A DNA stretch of 18,648 nucleotides from Dissophora ornata (GCA_025201705.1 MU617225.1:1-18648); one strand, 5' to 3'; positions 1-8,671 are shown, counted from the stretch's first letter. Notes: generated from the letters alone by a model not told the origin. Translations and numbers: made by a program.

Positions 1-79
1 GGAGTATGAATATGCTGTGATTTGTGGCATGCAAAAAAAAATCTGATGGTTCTATGCTGCAATATTGATAATTGTTTAG

Positions 80-1095
80 CCATGGACTGACATCACATCG
101 TCCTTGCCGTCAGCCAAGAGCTTTGACTTGTACTGTTTTTGTCCTGGACCCATCGGCACCTCAGCCTTTGACAAGAGTGCTTATTTTAATAATCCCAAGG
201 CAAGTCTAGAACAACCATATCGCATTTTTGTGTCCACGAGGATTTTATTGTTTAAGAATTGGGCAAGCTGATTTGACCTGATTTGACCAAAAAAAAAAAA
301 ACAGCAAAACTTTGCAAGCCTCTACATCTGTGGCGACGAAAATTTCGCTCCAAACATTCGAAACGCGCTTGGAACGGACCGCCGATGGGATTGGTACTCT
401 CACCTGTCCCAGCATCCACTTGTCTCGCCAGCTTATGCCACCCAAGGATCTCTCAAAGGCATAACCAACACCTTATTGGTAAATGATACCCCCCGATTTT
501 CTTTCTTCCCTTGACAAAGTTTTTCTCTTCCATTCACTCTCAAATTGACTCAAAAATTCAACTTCGTCAATATATTTAGCAAACCGCGTCTTATGATCGC
601 CTCGTTGATGAAAGTCGCCTATACGCACACCGCCTAGGTCTCGAGAACCAGGGCCGAATCACGCGTATCGAGGTCTATCGCGACATGGTCCACGTCCACC
701 AGGTCCTAGTCTTGCTTTTCAAATCTGCTCGCGTCGCTACCAAGAACTTGGCTCGTTTTGTTGAGCGCTCACAGCATATGCGTGATGAAGAGGAGCATAA
801 AACTCGGGAAGAGGCCGCAGTTGCCTCAGGAGAGCGGTCATATGCGGCCATGTTACGTAAAGTCCCCGTCCGTGATCAGAATCATGGCCACCACCATCAA
901 AACAACGAACATGGCTCTGGTGAAGTGGAGTACGTGCCTGCGTACCTGCTGCCATTGATGGTCAAGGAAAAGGCGGCGGATGGAGTCGAGTGGGTGATGG
1001 TAGATCAAGATGGACGGGAGCTTGCAGGGGATGAGGGCGTGCCATCATTGGAGAAGATGGCAAATGCTTGGGTACCACGCAACATTGAAGAATGA
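80..1095 (+). CDS. Alpha/beta-hydrolase fold-3 (HSL/esterase family) protein, C-terminal part, 5' end outside window
   Basis: Three exons can be read: 80-199, 305-478 and 580-1095 (TGA 1093-1095), all phase 0. Exon 80-199 encodes PWTDITSSLPS, the SPW.D strand segment of the HSL/acetyl-esterase family. Exon 305-478 encodes WDWYSHLSQHPLVSPAYA, matching the family's HP..SP.Y segment. Exon 580-1095 encodes YDRLVDE, whose first Asp (codon 595) is the expected catalytic acid, and RDMVHVHQ, whose His (codon 691) is the expected catalytic His. The nucleophile Ser and oxyanion motif must lie upstream of base 1. About 130 residues follow the catalytic His, longer than in typical esterases, and the tail is charged and probably disordered. 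Bases 1-79 look like an intron ending TTTAG; GTATGA at 4-9 could be its donor. The first visible intron has a GC donor. The family hydrolyses carboxyl esters; the substrate cannot be read here. Confidence 0.82.
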
Positions 1096-1198
1096 GCAGG
1101 CTCACAGCCAATACCATCAAAAAGGGGGGGGGTTTCTGTGGGACCAGAGGAAGGCGAGAAGCCGAGTTTTTTTTTTCACTGGTTATTGTCTTGGTAGT

Positions 1199-1204
1199 AA
1201 TAAA
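1199..1204 (+). terminator. Probable poly(A) signal of the hydrolase gene
   Basis: AATAAA lies 104 nt past the hydrolase stop codon, after a G9 run (about 1124-1132) and a T10 run. The interval 1096-1398 otherwise shows no coding similarity and is best read as 3' UTR plus spacer. Confidence 0.5.
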
Positions 1205-1398
1205 TCTATTTAAAAAAACGACCCTCGAAGATATCGTGAGTTTGAAATCTTCAACGCGATCAAAGTTTTATCCCAAGCATAAGGGCTGCATGCTAATACT
1301 TTTAGCTTGCTGTTGGAAAATTTGTTTCATGTCGAACGCGAAACTGTTGCACCATCATTAGACGCGACAAGAACGGAGTCTAAATTTTTTCACTGTAG

Positions 1399-2198
1399 CT
1401 AATCCCGCGAGCAGAAAGACCTTTCTGCAGAAATTAGTAGAGCAGGGGTCTTTGGCATAACCTGTAGTCTCGATGCAATTGGAACCCGAGGGTGGTAGCT
1501 TTCTGTTGGGAGGGATCGACCATTCTCAGTACACTGGAGAGTTTATTTACACCCCCCCCGTGACGGACCCTGTTTTCTGGCAGATATCGTTGCAGGGACT
1601 AGGAATTCGGTTCAGGAGGAATCAATAACAAACGAAAGCGGGTAGCTCCGACGGCAATGTAATGGTGATGTCTCAAAATATATTTCAGGATGCTGCTCTC
1701 ATTCTCGACAGTGGTACATCCTCCATCCTCATTCCCACAGCGGCTTCTGAGGTCATCCACCCCCAACTCTCTGGAACCTGGGACCCCATTCACCGCGCCT
1801 GGTTCCTGCCTTGCGAGGGTCCTGACCTGATCTGGTGGATATCTTCAGGCCATGGGGTTGTGCAACCGTACAAGAGTTTGGTGCATCTGTTGGAGGATGG
1901 AAGATGCCAGAGTTTAATATTTGAGAACCAGGACGCGAATTACTGGATTTTGGGCGACACTCAGTTACGGGGACTTTATTTAGTATACGATATGGAAGGG
2001 AATGGAAGGATTGGGATCGCAAAAGCCGTTAGTTCTACATCCATGGTAAGAGGGGGGACTAGCCTCCAGGATGTGGGGATATTGACAGTTCAGGACGAGA
2101 ATGCTGGAAGGCGGCTACTGATGTTTAATCATGGGGTCGGATGTTGGGGGTATTTGGTCGCGCATGGTTGCGGCTTTGGGGTGGATGGTAGTAGCTGA
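1399..2198 (+). pseudogene. Remnant of a pepsin-type (A1) aspartic protease, C-terminal lobe only
   Basis: From 1399 the frame reads FLQKLVEQGSLA, stop (TAA 1458-1460), PVVSMQLEPEGGSFLLGGID, then a Y-T-G-E/V-F-W-Q-I-S-L stretch. These match the inter-lobe region of A1 proteases (LV.QG.....PVFS..L, GGID...Y.G, W.I.L). A second in-frame TAA lies at 1626-1628. After a probable acceptor (ATATATTTCAG, ending 1688) the reading resumes at 1689 with LILDSGTSS, the second catalytic Asp (codon 1707), and later YWILGDTQLRGLYLVYDM and RIGIA, the standard C-terminal signature. The first lobe with its DTGS motif is not found anywhere upstream to 1096. The loss of half the protein plus two stops indicates a broken copy. 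A chimeric or re-annotated gene starting at 1662 (178 aa) is possible, but it would lack an active site. A1 proteases are commonly secreted or vacuolar. Confidence 0.78.
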
Positions 2199-2426
2199 TC
2201 TGCTCTTCAACGCGTTTCTGTAAACTCGGGGCGGATCAGGATTACGTGTATTCTATGACATTATAAACATTCCTAGAAGCGTTGTTCGCCATGGGCTGTG
2301 TATTTACAATGCTCTGCACAAGAACCAAAGGCGGTTTATGGATGGAAGCTGGGTACGTATTGAATACAATGCGGATATATGAAGACACAGGGTTGCCAAG
2401 TTACCAGCAGGCTGAAAACAATCTGC
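2199..2426. other. Convergent intergenic spacer
   Basis: This is 228 bp between the protease remnant (+) and the 3' end of the acidic protein gene (-). A short plus-strand ORF crosses it into the opposite gene but has no recognisable motif. I see no RNA gene or clear poly(A) signal. Confidence 0.5.
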
Positions 2427-3740
2427 TTATAGTCTCTCGTGCAGCTGTGGCAACGGAGAGATATTCATATCAGTCCTCTTCCGACGCCGACTGGGACTGA
2501 ACGAGCTGTCATGTGGATAGTACATTGGCATCTTTCCAATGGAAAGACTGGGCGGTGGCGGCGGCTTCATACTCAACAATTCTTTGTAAACACGTTTCTG
2601 CGGCGGTGTGTGTAGGGCTGTAGAACTCATTTGCCGGACCGGAGTTAATGACGTGCGCTTCAAAGCCTTCAAGTCCAGGAGCAGCTGTTTCTTGCTTGCT
2701 GTGGGTCCATATGGCCTCTCCTGCTCCTCCTCCTCCTCCTCCTCCTCCTCCTCTTCCTCTTCCTCTTCTTCCTCATCTTCCTCACCCTCTTCTTCCTCAT
2801 CCTCCTCATCCTCCTCCTCCTCCTCCGCAGCCAGGCGCTTGGCGCTCCGAGACATAAAATCTTTCGGTTCCTCTTGATCGAGTGTCTCGTCCCAGTCGCC
2901 AGGACTGACCGGGAACCGCTTAAAGTCTAGATCATGTAGTTGCATTTTCGTGCGCCTCCGCTTTGGCGTGGCGAGTCCTGGTCCTGCTGGGAGCTCAATT
3001 AGTGGTGATCCGTCTGTTGAATCTGCCTCATCTTCGTCCAGCATTGGCGGCCTCATTATGGAATGGGTCATATTGATGTTGTACTTCCAGCTATCCAGCC
3101 ATGAACTAAGTGCTTTGGGTGACTCGTCCAACATGTTATCTCTGTCCCTGCCAGATTGCTTTGTCTTGCTCGGTGTCTTTGGCACTGGTGTTCTATTTCT
3201 ATCTGGTGACCCTTCCTCATCTTCCTCATCGACTAATACATGAACGTCTTTGGCCCTTTTGATTTTAAGGACATCCAAAGCGAAATTATCCTGACTCTTA
3301 TTATTTTGCTTCGGCTGTTTCAACCGACTGGATCCCCCACGAGAAAGTAGATCGACCGTCCTTCTACCTCTTCTAGAACGAGTTGGAGTTCTGGTAATGA
3401 CTTCCAGATCAGCCAACGATTTTGCTTCAATCAACCACTGTGCCACTAAAAATGGGCTTTCCCCGTCGCCTGTGTCCTCCTCGCATTCTTCCTCGCATTC
3501 TTGTACATATCCTGCCTCTTCGTTTTCTTGGACATCCTCGGCCTCATTGCCATCCTTCGGGACACTTTTTGTGTCCTGATCTGATCCCTGGATGTCTTGC
3601 TCAGTTTCTTGTTGAGGCTCTGGACTCGAGGTGTCATTTGGTGTCCGATCATCGTCAACCTTTGGTTCGACAAATGGCGACTCCAGGCTCGAAGCGCGCG
3701 TATCCCTGCGATTTGATGCTGCTGCCCCATCGAAATGCAT
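2427..3740 (-). CDS. Unrecognised acidic, disordered, probably nuclear protein (437 aa)
   Basis: This is one uninterrupted 437-codon frame, start 3740 and stop TAA at 2429-2427. I do not recognise a family. The protein is low-complexity and highly charged. Residues 306-340 are almost pure Glu/Asp. Basic clusters resembling nuclear localisation signals lie near 121-127 (RSRRGRR), 260-263 (KRRR) and 418-422 (RRRKR). There are repeated S/T-P sites, several with the full Cdk form S/T-P-x-K/R: TPTR near 118, TPSK near 189, TPKR near 258, TPVR near 366 and SPSR near 415. Less repetitive, possibly folded or binding segments are FLVAQWLIEAKSLADLEVI (97-115), LSSWLDSWKYNINMTHSIM (211-229) and a Pro run near 393-397. 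Another ATG at 3763 opens a different frame, and a small 5' intron joining it did not close in phase, so 3740 is preferred. I infer a cell-cycle or chromatin-linked protein; function unknown. Confidence 0.7.
   Translation of the reverse strand: MHFDGAAASNRRDTRASSLESPFVEPKVDDDRTPNDTSSPEPQQETEQDIQGSDQDTKSVPKDGNEAEDVQENEEAGYVQECEEECEEDTGDGESPFLVAQWLIEAKSLADLEVITRTPTRSRRGRRTVDLLSRGGSSRLKQPKQNNKSQDNFALDVLKIKRAKDVHVLVDEEDEEGSPDRNRTPVPKTPSKTKQSGRDRDNMLDESPKALSSWLDSWKYNINMTHSIMRPPMLDEDEADSTDGSPLIELPAGPGLATPKRRRTKMQLHDLDFKRFPVSPGDWDETLDQEEPKDFMSRSAKRLAAEEEEEDEEDEEEEGEEDEEEEEEEEEEEEEEEEEQERPYGPTASKKQLLLDLKALKRTSLTPVRQMSSTALHTPPQKRVYKELLSMKPPPPPSLSIGKMPMYYPHDSSFSPSRRRKRTDMNISPLPQLHERL
2724..2826. repeat. 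TCC/TTC trinucleotide microsatellite coding the Glu run
   Basis: The plus strand shows runs of CTC/TTC/ATC triplets. On the minus strand these are GAG and GAA codons with occasional GAT/GAC/GGT, giving the Glu/Asp block of the acidic protein. The purest part (about 2724-2760) is uninterrupted CTC/CTT triplets. Length changes in whole triplets would keep the frame. Confidence 0.85.
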
Positions 3741-4108
3741 ACACGTATTTTGTTTAGAGACATGAAAGTAAAAATGGAAGCGCTCGTTGTGAAAGGCTGC
3801 TAAATAGGGCCTGTCACTTGCCTTTGCGCCTCGCAGAAGAACTGCGGGTTATGGATTGACGGATAGAATGGTCGCTGTCGGATTCTCTCGAGGACGTTGG
3901 TCCATCGACAATAGTCATTGGATGGGTAGGATGTGTGGAATTGGGAAAGACGATTGACGTTTCCCCCCCAGGGGAAAAAGGGGGGTGAGTTTTCTTTTTG
4001 TGTCAAGCGCGGGAGCTCCATGTGGCTTTTTGAAATGAAATTTAAAATAGGGTGATGCTGATCAACCTTTACTCTGCTTCGCAAAACTTCTTCACATTCA
4101 TTACCAAG
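3741..4108. promoter_or_regulatory. Divergent promoter region between the acidic protein gene and ZMAT2
   Basis: These 368 bp separate two start codons that point outwards, so the region probably drives both genes. It contains a C8 tract and G6 tract with the core TTCCCC...GGGGAA (3962-3984), able to form a small hairpin. The core includes AGGGG/CCCCT, the form of the yeast stress response element; whether that factor exists in this organism is unknown. No convincing TATA box was seen on either side. A minus-strand ORF inside it (3800-4084) has no support. Confidence 0.55.
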
Positions 4109-4992
4109 ATGTCCTCAAGTCAAAAGAAGGGCGCTTACGGCGCAGTTGTAAGCTTCATTGCTGATCCGGATGTACTTTGCCAGGGTTACAGGAGTCCTTG
4201 AAACGAAAACGATCGTCCTACTGACTTTAAAACAATGGGCTTCTCATTTCTAGGAAAAGAAAAAGTCTGGACGATGGGACATGGAAGAAATGGAGCGGCG
4301 TGCCAAGGAGAGAGCCAGCCGGGAGAAGGAGCTACAGGAGGAGGATGAGCAGCGAGCATTAGGTATCCCAAGTCAACCAACAACCATCGCCATGTCTGCT
4401 ACATCCCCATCCCTCACTTTCTATCAGTTTACTCGATGCTAACCACAAACATGCCTTGTTTCTATCCCTGCCCAATCTAGGAAAATCCTCCAAGAAAAAG
4501 TCTTTGAAGGCTGCACCAACAGAGGAAGCCATTGCGGCGGAAAAGTCAGAGCGATTAATTCTGGAGTCTGCCATCGGAAAGACCCAAGTCGTACAGGGAG
4601 GACCTACAGGAAGAGCTCCAGGATTCTACTGCAAAGTCTGCGACTGTGTTCTCAAGGACAGTGCTGCTTACATGGACCACAAGAACGGAAAGAAACATCT
4701 CAAGAATTTGGGCGTTAATACGAAGGCAGTGCGAGAGGATGTGACGGATGTTATTGCCAAATTGGAGTCGATGAAGCGGAAAGCAGAGGCACCCAAGGAA
4801 AACAAATATGATCTGGATGCACGGCTGGAAGAAGTCAAGAGACAGGAAGATCGGGAAAGGGCCGAGAAGCGGGAACGCAAGAAGCAAAAGAAGAATGAGA
4901 AGAAGGGCGACGATGGCCTGGACGATGGCGGCATGGATCCCGCCATGGCGGCCATGATGGGCTTTTCGGGTTTTGGAACTTCAAAGTCTTGA
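4109..4992 (+). CDS. ZMAT2/Snu23-like U1-type zinc-finger spliceosomal protein (219 aa, 3 exons)
   Basis: Exons are 4109-4147, 4254-4362 and 4481-4992 (TGA 4990-4992). Phases 0 and 1 close to 660 nt. The start MSSSQKKGAYGAV is followed by a K/R/E-rich helix (KSGRWDMEEMERRAKER), as in the ZMAT2/Snu23 N-terminus. The zinc finger FYCKVCDCVLKDSAAYMDH has Cys100, Cys103, His116 and His122 (C-x2-C-x12-H-x5-H), the matrin/U1 type. The tail has the family's YDL..RLEEVK helix, a Lys/Arg-rich coiled segment and the conserved MAAMMGFSGFGTSK end. Snu23/ZMAT2 is a component of the U4/U6.U5 tri-snRNP and pre-catalytic spliceosome, acting near the 5' splice site in the nucleus. Length agrees with human ZMAT2 (about 199 aa). 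Donors are GTAAGC and GTATCC; the second intron has a GCTAAC branch-like site near 4436. Family assignment is firm; the role is by homology. Confidence 0.93.
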
Positions 4993-5002
4993 AAAAGCGA
5001 TC

Positions 5003-5008
5003 AATAAA
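5003..5008 (+). terminator. Probable poly(A) signal of ZMAT2
   Basis: AATAAA lies 11 nt past the ZMAT2 stop and is followed by an A-rich stretch and a TGTTG-type downstream region. Confidence 0.6.
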
Positions 5009-5443
5009 AGAAAAATAATCAGGGAATAATGTTGAATGCAATGCTGTTACTTGGCCTGATTACCTGAAAATCAGCTCAGTCGACGGATTTAGGTGAAGCT
5101 ATTGCAAGAGCCCGCCTATCGAAGGCTGTTCCGAGTTAGGGTGAACCCTGGCCGGTAAATCGACAAACGCCATTTAGTGAATTCACAATCCGTTTATTCT
5201 CTTTTATGCGATCATCGGACCTATCTCTGCCTCTCTTCTCGAATGAGATAGGTAGGCCCACGCAAGTGAGCCAACTCCAATGGGTTTGAGTGACAGCGCG
5301 GAAGGGAAGTTGCAAATGATTAGAAATAGAATAAGAAGGAATAATAAGAGAAAGGAAATGAAAATAAAGGAAAGAAGCAAAGGCACTGTCTGCTGGCAAG
5401 TAACCATCGTTGCCATTGCGGCCGGTAGAGGACTTGCTCGACG

Positions 5444-5469
5444 CTGATCTATGAAGCTGATCTATGAAG
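5444..5469. repeat. 13-bp perfect tandem duplication beside the minisatellite
   Basis: CTGATCTATGAAG occurs twice head to tail (5444-5456, 5457-5469), 20 bp before the first 12-bp unit. It looks like a separate slippage event next to the array. Confidence 0.9.
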
Positions 5470-5489
5470 CTACACACAGAAGCCATCGC

Positions 5490-5909
5490 TATTCGCACCG
5501 TTATTCGCACCGCTATCCGCACCGTTATTCGCACCACTATTTGCACCGGTATTCGCACTGGTACTCGCACCGCTATCCGCACCGCTATTCGCACCACTAT
5601 TCGCACCGCTATCCGCACCGTTATTCGCACCGTTATTCGCACCGCTATCCGCACCGCTATCTGCACCGTTATTCGCACCGCTATCCACACCGGTATTCGC
5701 ACTGGTACTCGCACCACTATTCGCACCGGTGTTCGCACCGCTATTCGCACCGGTATTCGCACCGCTATCCGCACCGGTATTCGCACTGGTACTCGCACCA
5801 CTATTCGCACCACTATTCGCACTGGTACTCGCACCACTATTCGCACCACTATTCGCACCGGTACTCGCACCACTATTCGCACCGGTATTCGCACCGGTAT
5901 TCGCATCGC
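5490..5909. repeat. 12-bp minisatellite, 35 units without any indel
   Basis: The unit is TATTCGCACCGN. Counting by eye gives 35 consecutive 12-mers from 5490 to 5909, all exactly 12 bp. Differences are mostly transitions at unit positions 3, 4, 10 and 11, with any of C, T or G at position 12. A two-unit combination, TATTCGCACTGG followed by TACTCGCACC(A/G)C, recurs at units 6-7, 18-19, 25-26 and 28-29 (starting 5550, 5694, 5778 and 5814), showing higher-order duplication. Five of the six frames stay open through the array (repeats of YSHR, IRTA and FAPL on plus; VRIA and GANS on minus). The sixth is stopped by TAG. None has a plausible flanking protein, so I treat it as non-coding. It is not a CRISPR array: no spacers. 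Confidence 0.92.
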
Positions 5910-6154
5910 ATTTAAGGCTATTCCCCGGTGAGTCTATTGTCTTGTCTAGACCTGCCTTTATATATTTCAGCTATATGAGGCGACCAGAGTCTGGGTGCCT
6001 GGTGCTTGGAACCGGGGTGGCGACGCGAGGTCCCACCCCCCATCGAGTTTCGTCCGGCATCAGCCCGTCATTGGTGTATGTGCCAGGATGGGCTGTCACT
6101 CGCGAGTGAAGTATGTGTGGACAGGCTTTCCGTGGAATAGCCTTTAGTGCGGTG
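5904..6154. repeat. Imperfect 25-bp inverted repeat enclosing 201 bp
   Basis: The arm at 5904-5928 and the reverse complement of 6130-6154 match at 21 of 25 positions; the core AAGGCTATTCC is identical. The left arm begins inside the last minisatellite unit. The arms enclose 5929-6129, which includes TATATATTTC and a CTCGCGAG palindrome near 6100. No transposase or clear target-site duplication was seen, so a small non-autonomous element is only one possibility. Confidence 0.55.
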
Positions 6155-7639
6155 CTTGGATCCACGTCGACCAAGTCGCCTTATGCAAAGGCAACGATGG
6201 CTGCTCGCCAACAGGGCGGCAGCAACAGTGATAGTCTCCGGCTCTGTCTCGACCGAGGGCGAACTTCCCATGTGCGTGTGGGAAGAAGGGCCACACTGGC
6301 GCGATGACACAAAATAAGGCGCAGGCGATCTTTGAATCGGTTAGCCAAATGCATGCACACTGTCTGATCGAAGTGGCCCTTCTTCCTGTCCAGCGGAAAG
6401 ACGAACTAGCCATCGGCAAGCTAACCTTCCTTTTGTCGAGAGGGTAGGAGTACGTAGACTTGATGACTACATTGAAAAGAATAAATGGACTTTAACTATA
6501 TTCGTTGAATGGCAGTTTCTGAGCAGATGCGCACGCAGGAAAAAGCAGAAAAAGATGCTGTAAAAGTTTCTACGGATTTTAAATCCTTCCAGATTCTATG
6601 TGCCGAACCTTGTGTCTCATCCGCTTGTTTAGCCCAGCAAACGAACAAACGACAATCAGTCAAAATTGCACACGCGACGAGTGCTGCAGACATCATGCCA
6701 CGCAAGGATGGTATGCCGATATATGTTATTCTACACAATATTTCTTGCGTGGTCTAGTAGAGGAGGAAAGAAGGTCGGCAAACAGGATTGTTTACATTTC
6801 ACGTAGATGGTTTGGCGTGCCTGTGGTTCATTTTGCAGCGCGACACAAGCGTGCTTTTTTAGAATCAACTTGTATTGCAAAAGGGTTGCCGTGAGGGCAA
6901 TGCTTAATTCACTTGGGTCAGCACCATCAATAAGGAGAAGCAAGCAGAGTCAATCTGGGCCGCATTCCTTGCGACATACGATGGCGGCTGACAGTATAGG
7001 GACTGATGGCCTGTTCATCGACATTGTGCGTCGAGATGTTGTCGCATTATTATAGACATTGTTGCGTGGAAGCGCCACGCTTTCATGCAACGCGTTTTGT
7101 AAATGTTGTAGATGTTCGAGGCGCATGCACGGATGTAACAAACAAACCGTTTTTTTTTGTCGATCTGTTTTGAGGAGCTCAAACTGTAATTCAGTTAAAC
7201 AAATTAACAGCGATGATCGCCAGGACGAGCAAGCGCATTTAGACAGACGAAAGAAGCCCTCAAAGAACACCATGCGTCAACGGAGACCATGTCTTTCGCC
7301 ACCCAGCTGCTGCATGCTACATGTACACGGTGCGTCTTCTGACTCACACTCTCGGCCTCGTTTGCCACCATTATTGAAGACGCAAAAAATCGCCACAGCG
7401 GTCACATACGCGTGCAAGACGTATTTATTCCTTGATTCCCGCTGTTCGCGCTTTTTTTCTTTTTCTCTTCTCTCTCTCTCTCTCTCCTCAACCTTTCAGC
7501 CCCCCTTCCCCCGCGACAAACAGGAAACAGGGTAACAAGTTGTCATTGCATTCGTCATTTGTCATTCGTTTCATTCAACTTGTGATTGTTCATTCCTCTA
7601 ACGCGTATTACTTATTCTCTGGTTCCTAGATCAATACAG

Positions 7640-7684
7640 TCTGGGTTTTGAGTTTTTTTTAGTTCTGGGGTTTGAGTTTTTTGG
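7640..7684. repeat. Short imperfect direct repeat
   Basis: TCTGGGTTTTGAGTTTTTT (from about 7640) is followed by TCTGGGGTTTGAGTTTTTT (from about 7664), one difference apart. It is a local duplication in T-rich DNA. Confidence 0.7.
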
Positions 7685-7805
7685 CCCCCATTTTTTTGTT
7701 GTCCTAGGCAAAAAAAAAAAAAAAGGGAAGAGAGGTGCTTATTGTTTTTGCCTTGTGCGTTTTCTTTTGACCTCTATAAAAACTCAAAACGAACAACGGG
7801 GTGCG

Positions 7806-7856
7806 AATAACCAGACCACGTCCTCGTCGTGCACCCTGGGCAGCTCACTGGTTATT
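7806..7856. other. Inverted repeat, 9-bp perfect stem
   Basis: AATAACCAG (7806-7814) is the exact reverse complement of CTGGTTATT (7848-7856), with a 33-nt spacer. No adjacent gene explains it. It could be a structured RNA element, a protein-binding site or chance. Confidence 0.4.
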
Positions 7857-8604
7857 TATTTATCGAGCGAGCTGGCAGAGAGTCTGGTTTTTAGACTAGA
7901 AGAACATTGCAGAACAGACAAACAAATAAAGAATATTCGTTGTCAACAAATAACGTCAAAGACGCGCTGAGAACGACGTGTTTGTGAATGTGGACGCGCC
8001 GTTGGGTGTATATACATATTTATTTTTTTCGCATGTGTCGGCACTTCGCATTCGTTTATGGCCAAATGAGCAAAATGAGTGAAATGAGCTCCATTTCGCT
8101 TCTCGGCGAGTGCGAATACGAGTACTATGAAGTCTTGACCGTCATGAGAGGCGCGCCTACTTTCGCCACCGGGCGCAAAAAGTCGCGATCTGATTTACAT
8201 GAAGTCTCCCAGAGGTGAAATTCTGTGCTGTGCCGTGGCAATGCGAAATATATAGTAATGTTGAGCGACGCTTTCAAAGGTGTTCAGTCTTGCGAGCAGA
8301 CCGCTCGACATTGAATTTTGTCTGGCTGTTCGTCAATAGTAGTGAGATTGTGTAGTTCACATCCGTCACGATCTGCATTAAAAAGCGGCGTGGCAACCCC
8401 GCTGCCAGCCCAAGATTGATGGGGGGCCTGGATAAGAGCATCCATGCCTTGTGCAGGTGTGCATACTGTTATGAACTCGGTCCTGTCGATCCTCCTGTGA
8501 AGATGACTATGATGGCATGTCGGCTAAGAATGAACATGTCTCCGACTGTCGACTTTCTATTTCGTTTGGTTCCACTCTGGCAGCGCATACCGCCAATTAT
8601 CGCT

Positions 8605-8610
8605 TTTATT
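8605..8610 (-). terminator. Probable poly(A) signal of the Pff1-like gene
   Basis: TTTATT on plus is AATAAA on minus, 62 nt downstream of the stop codon and just past an A10 run on the transcript strand. Confidence 0.6.
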
Positions 8611-8671
8611 CGATGTTGTTTTTTTTTTCTTCTCAGGAGGTATATCCACTCCTTCATGTTCATGCATACTT

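Larger units (their letters stand above)
6155..8604. other. Long interval with no supportable gene
   Basis: About 2.4 kb between the inverted repeat and the Pff1 3' end. Short ORFs on both strands (for example 6144-6419 minus, 7059-7535 plus, 7988-8218 plus, 8416-8700 plus) show no domain, no plausible exon-intron continuity and skewed composition. It holds homopolymers and simple repeats: a CT run near 7466-7486, A14 near 7711, T8 near 7655, and three near-copies of AAATGAG spaced 9 bp at about 8065-8090. No tRNA, rRNA or U-snRNA signature was found. A long non-coding RNA or a very short gene cannot be excluded. Confidence 0.5.

Noticed and set aside
1548..1562. Frameshift at the C8 run in the protease remnant
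   Set aside because: Codon counting shows the run keeps the frame (Thr-Pro-Pro-Val), so only the stop codons are lesions here.
2282..2500. 72-aa plus ORF
   Set aside because: It overlaps the 3' end of the acidic protein gene and has no recognisable motif.
2608..2877. Plus-strand poly-Ser ORF
   Set aside because: It is the antisense reading of the Glu-coding triplet tract in the minus-strand gene.
5136..5906. Minus-strand 256-aa ORF with VRI repeats
   Set aside because: The repeat part is one of five fortuitously open frames of the 12-bp array, and the rest has no recognisable domain, no matching promoter and coding-unlike composition.
5490..5909. CRISPR array
   Set aside because: Units are contiguous 12-mers without spacers, in a eukaryotic context.
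8092..8112. U2 snRNA start (CGCTTCTCGG)
   Set aside because: The match ends after about ten bases; the rest of the conserved U2 5' domain is absent.
7988..8218. 76-aa plus ORF
   Set aside because: No domain, hydrophobicity pattern or splice continuity supports it.
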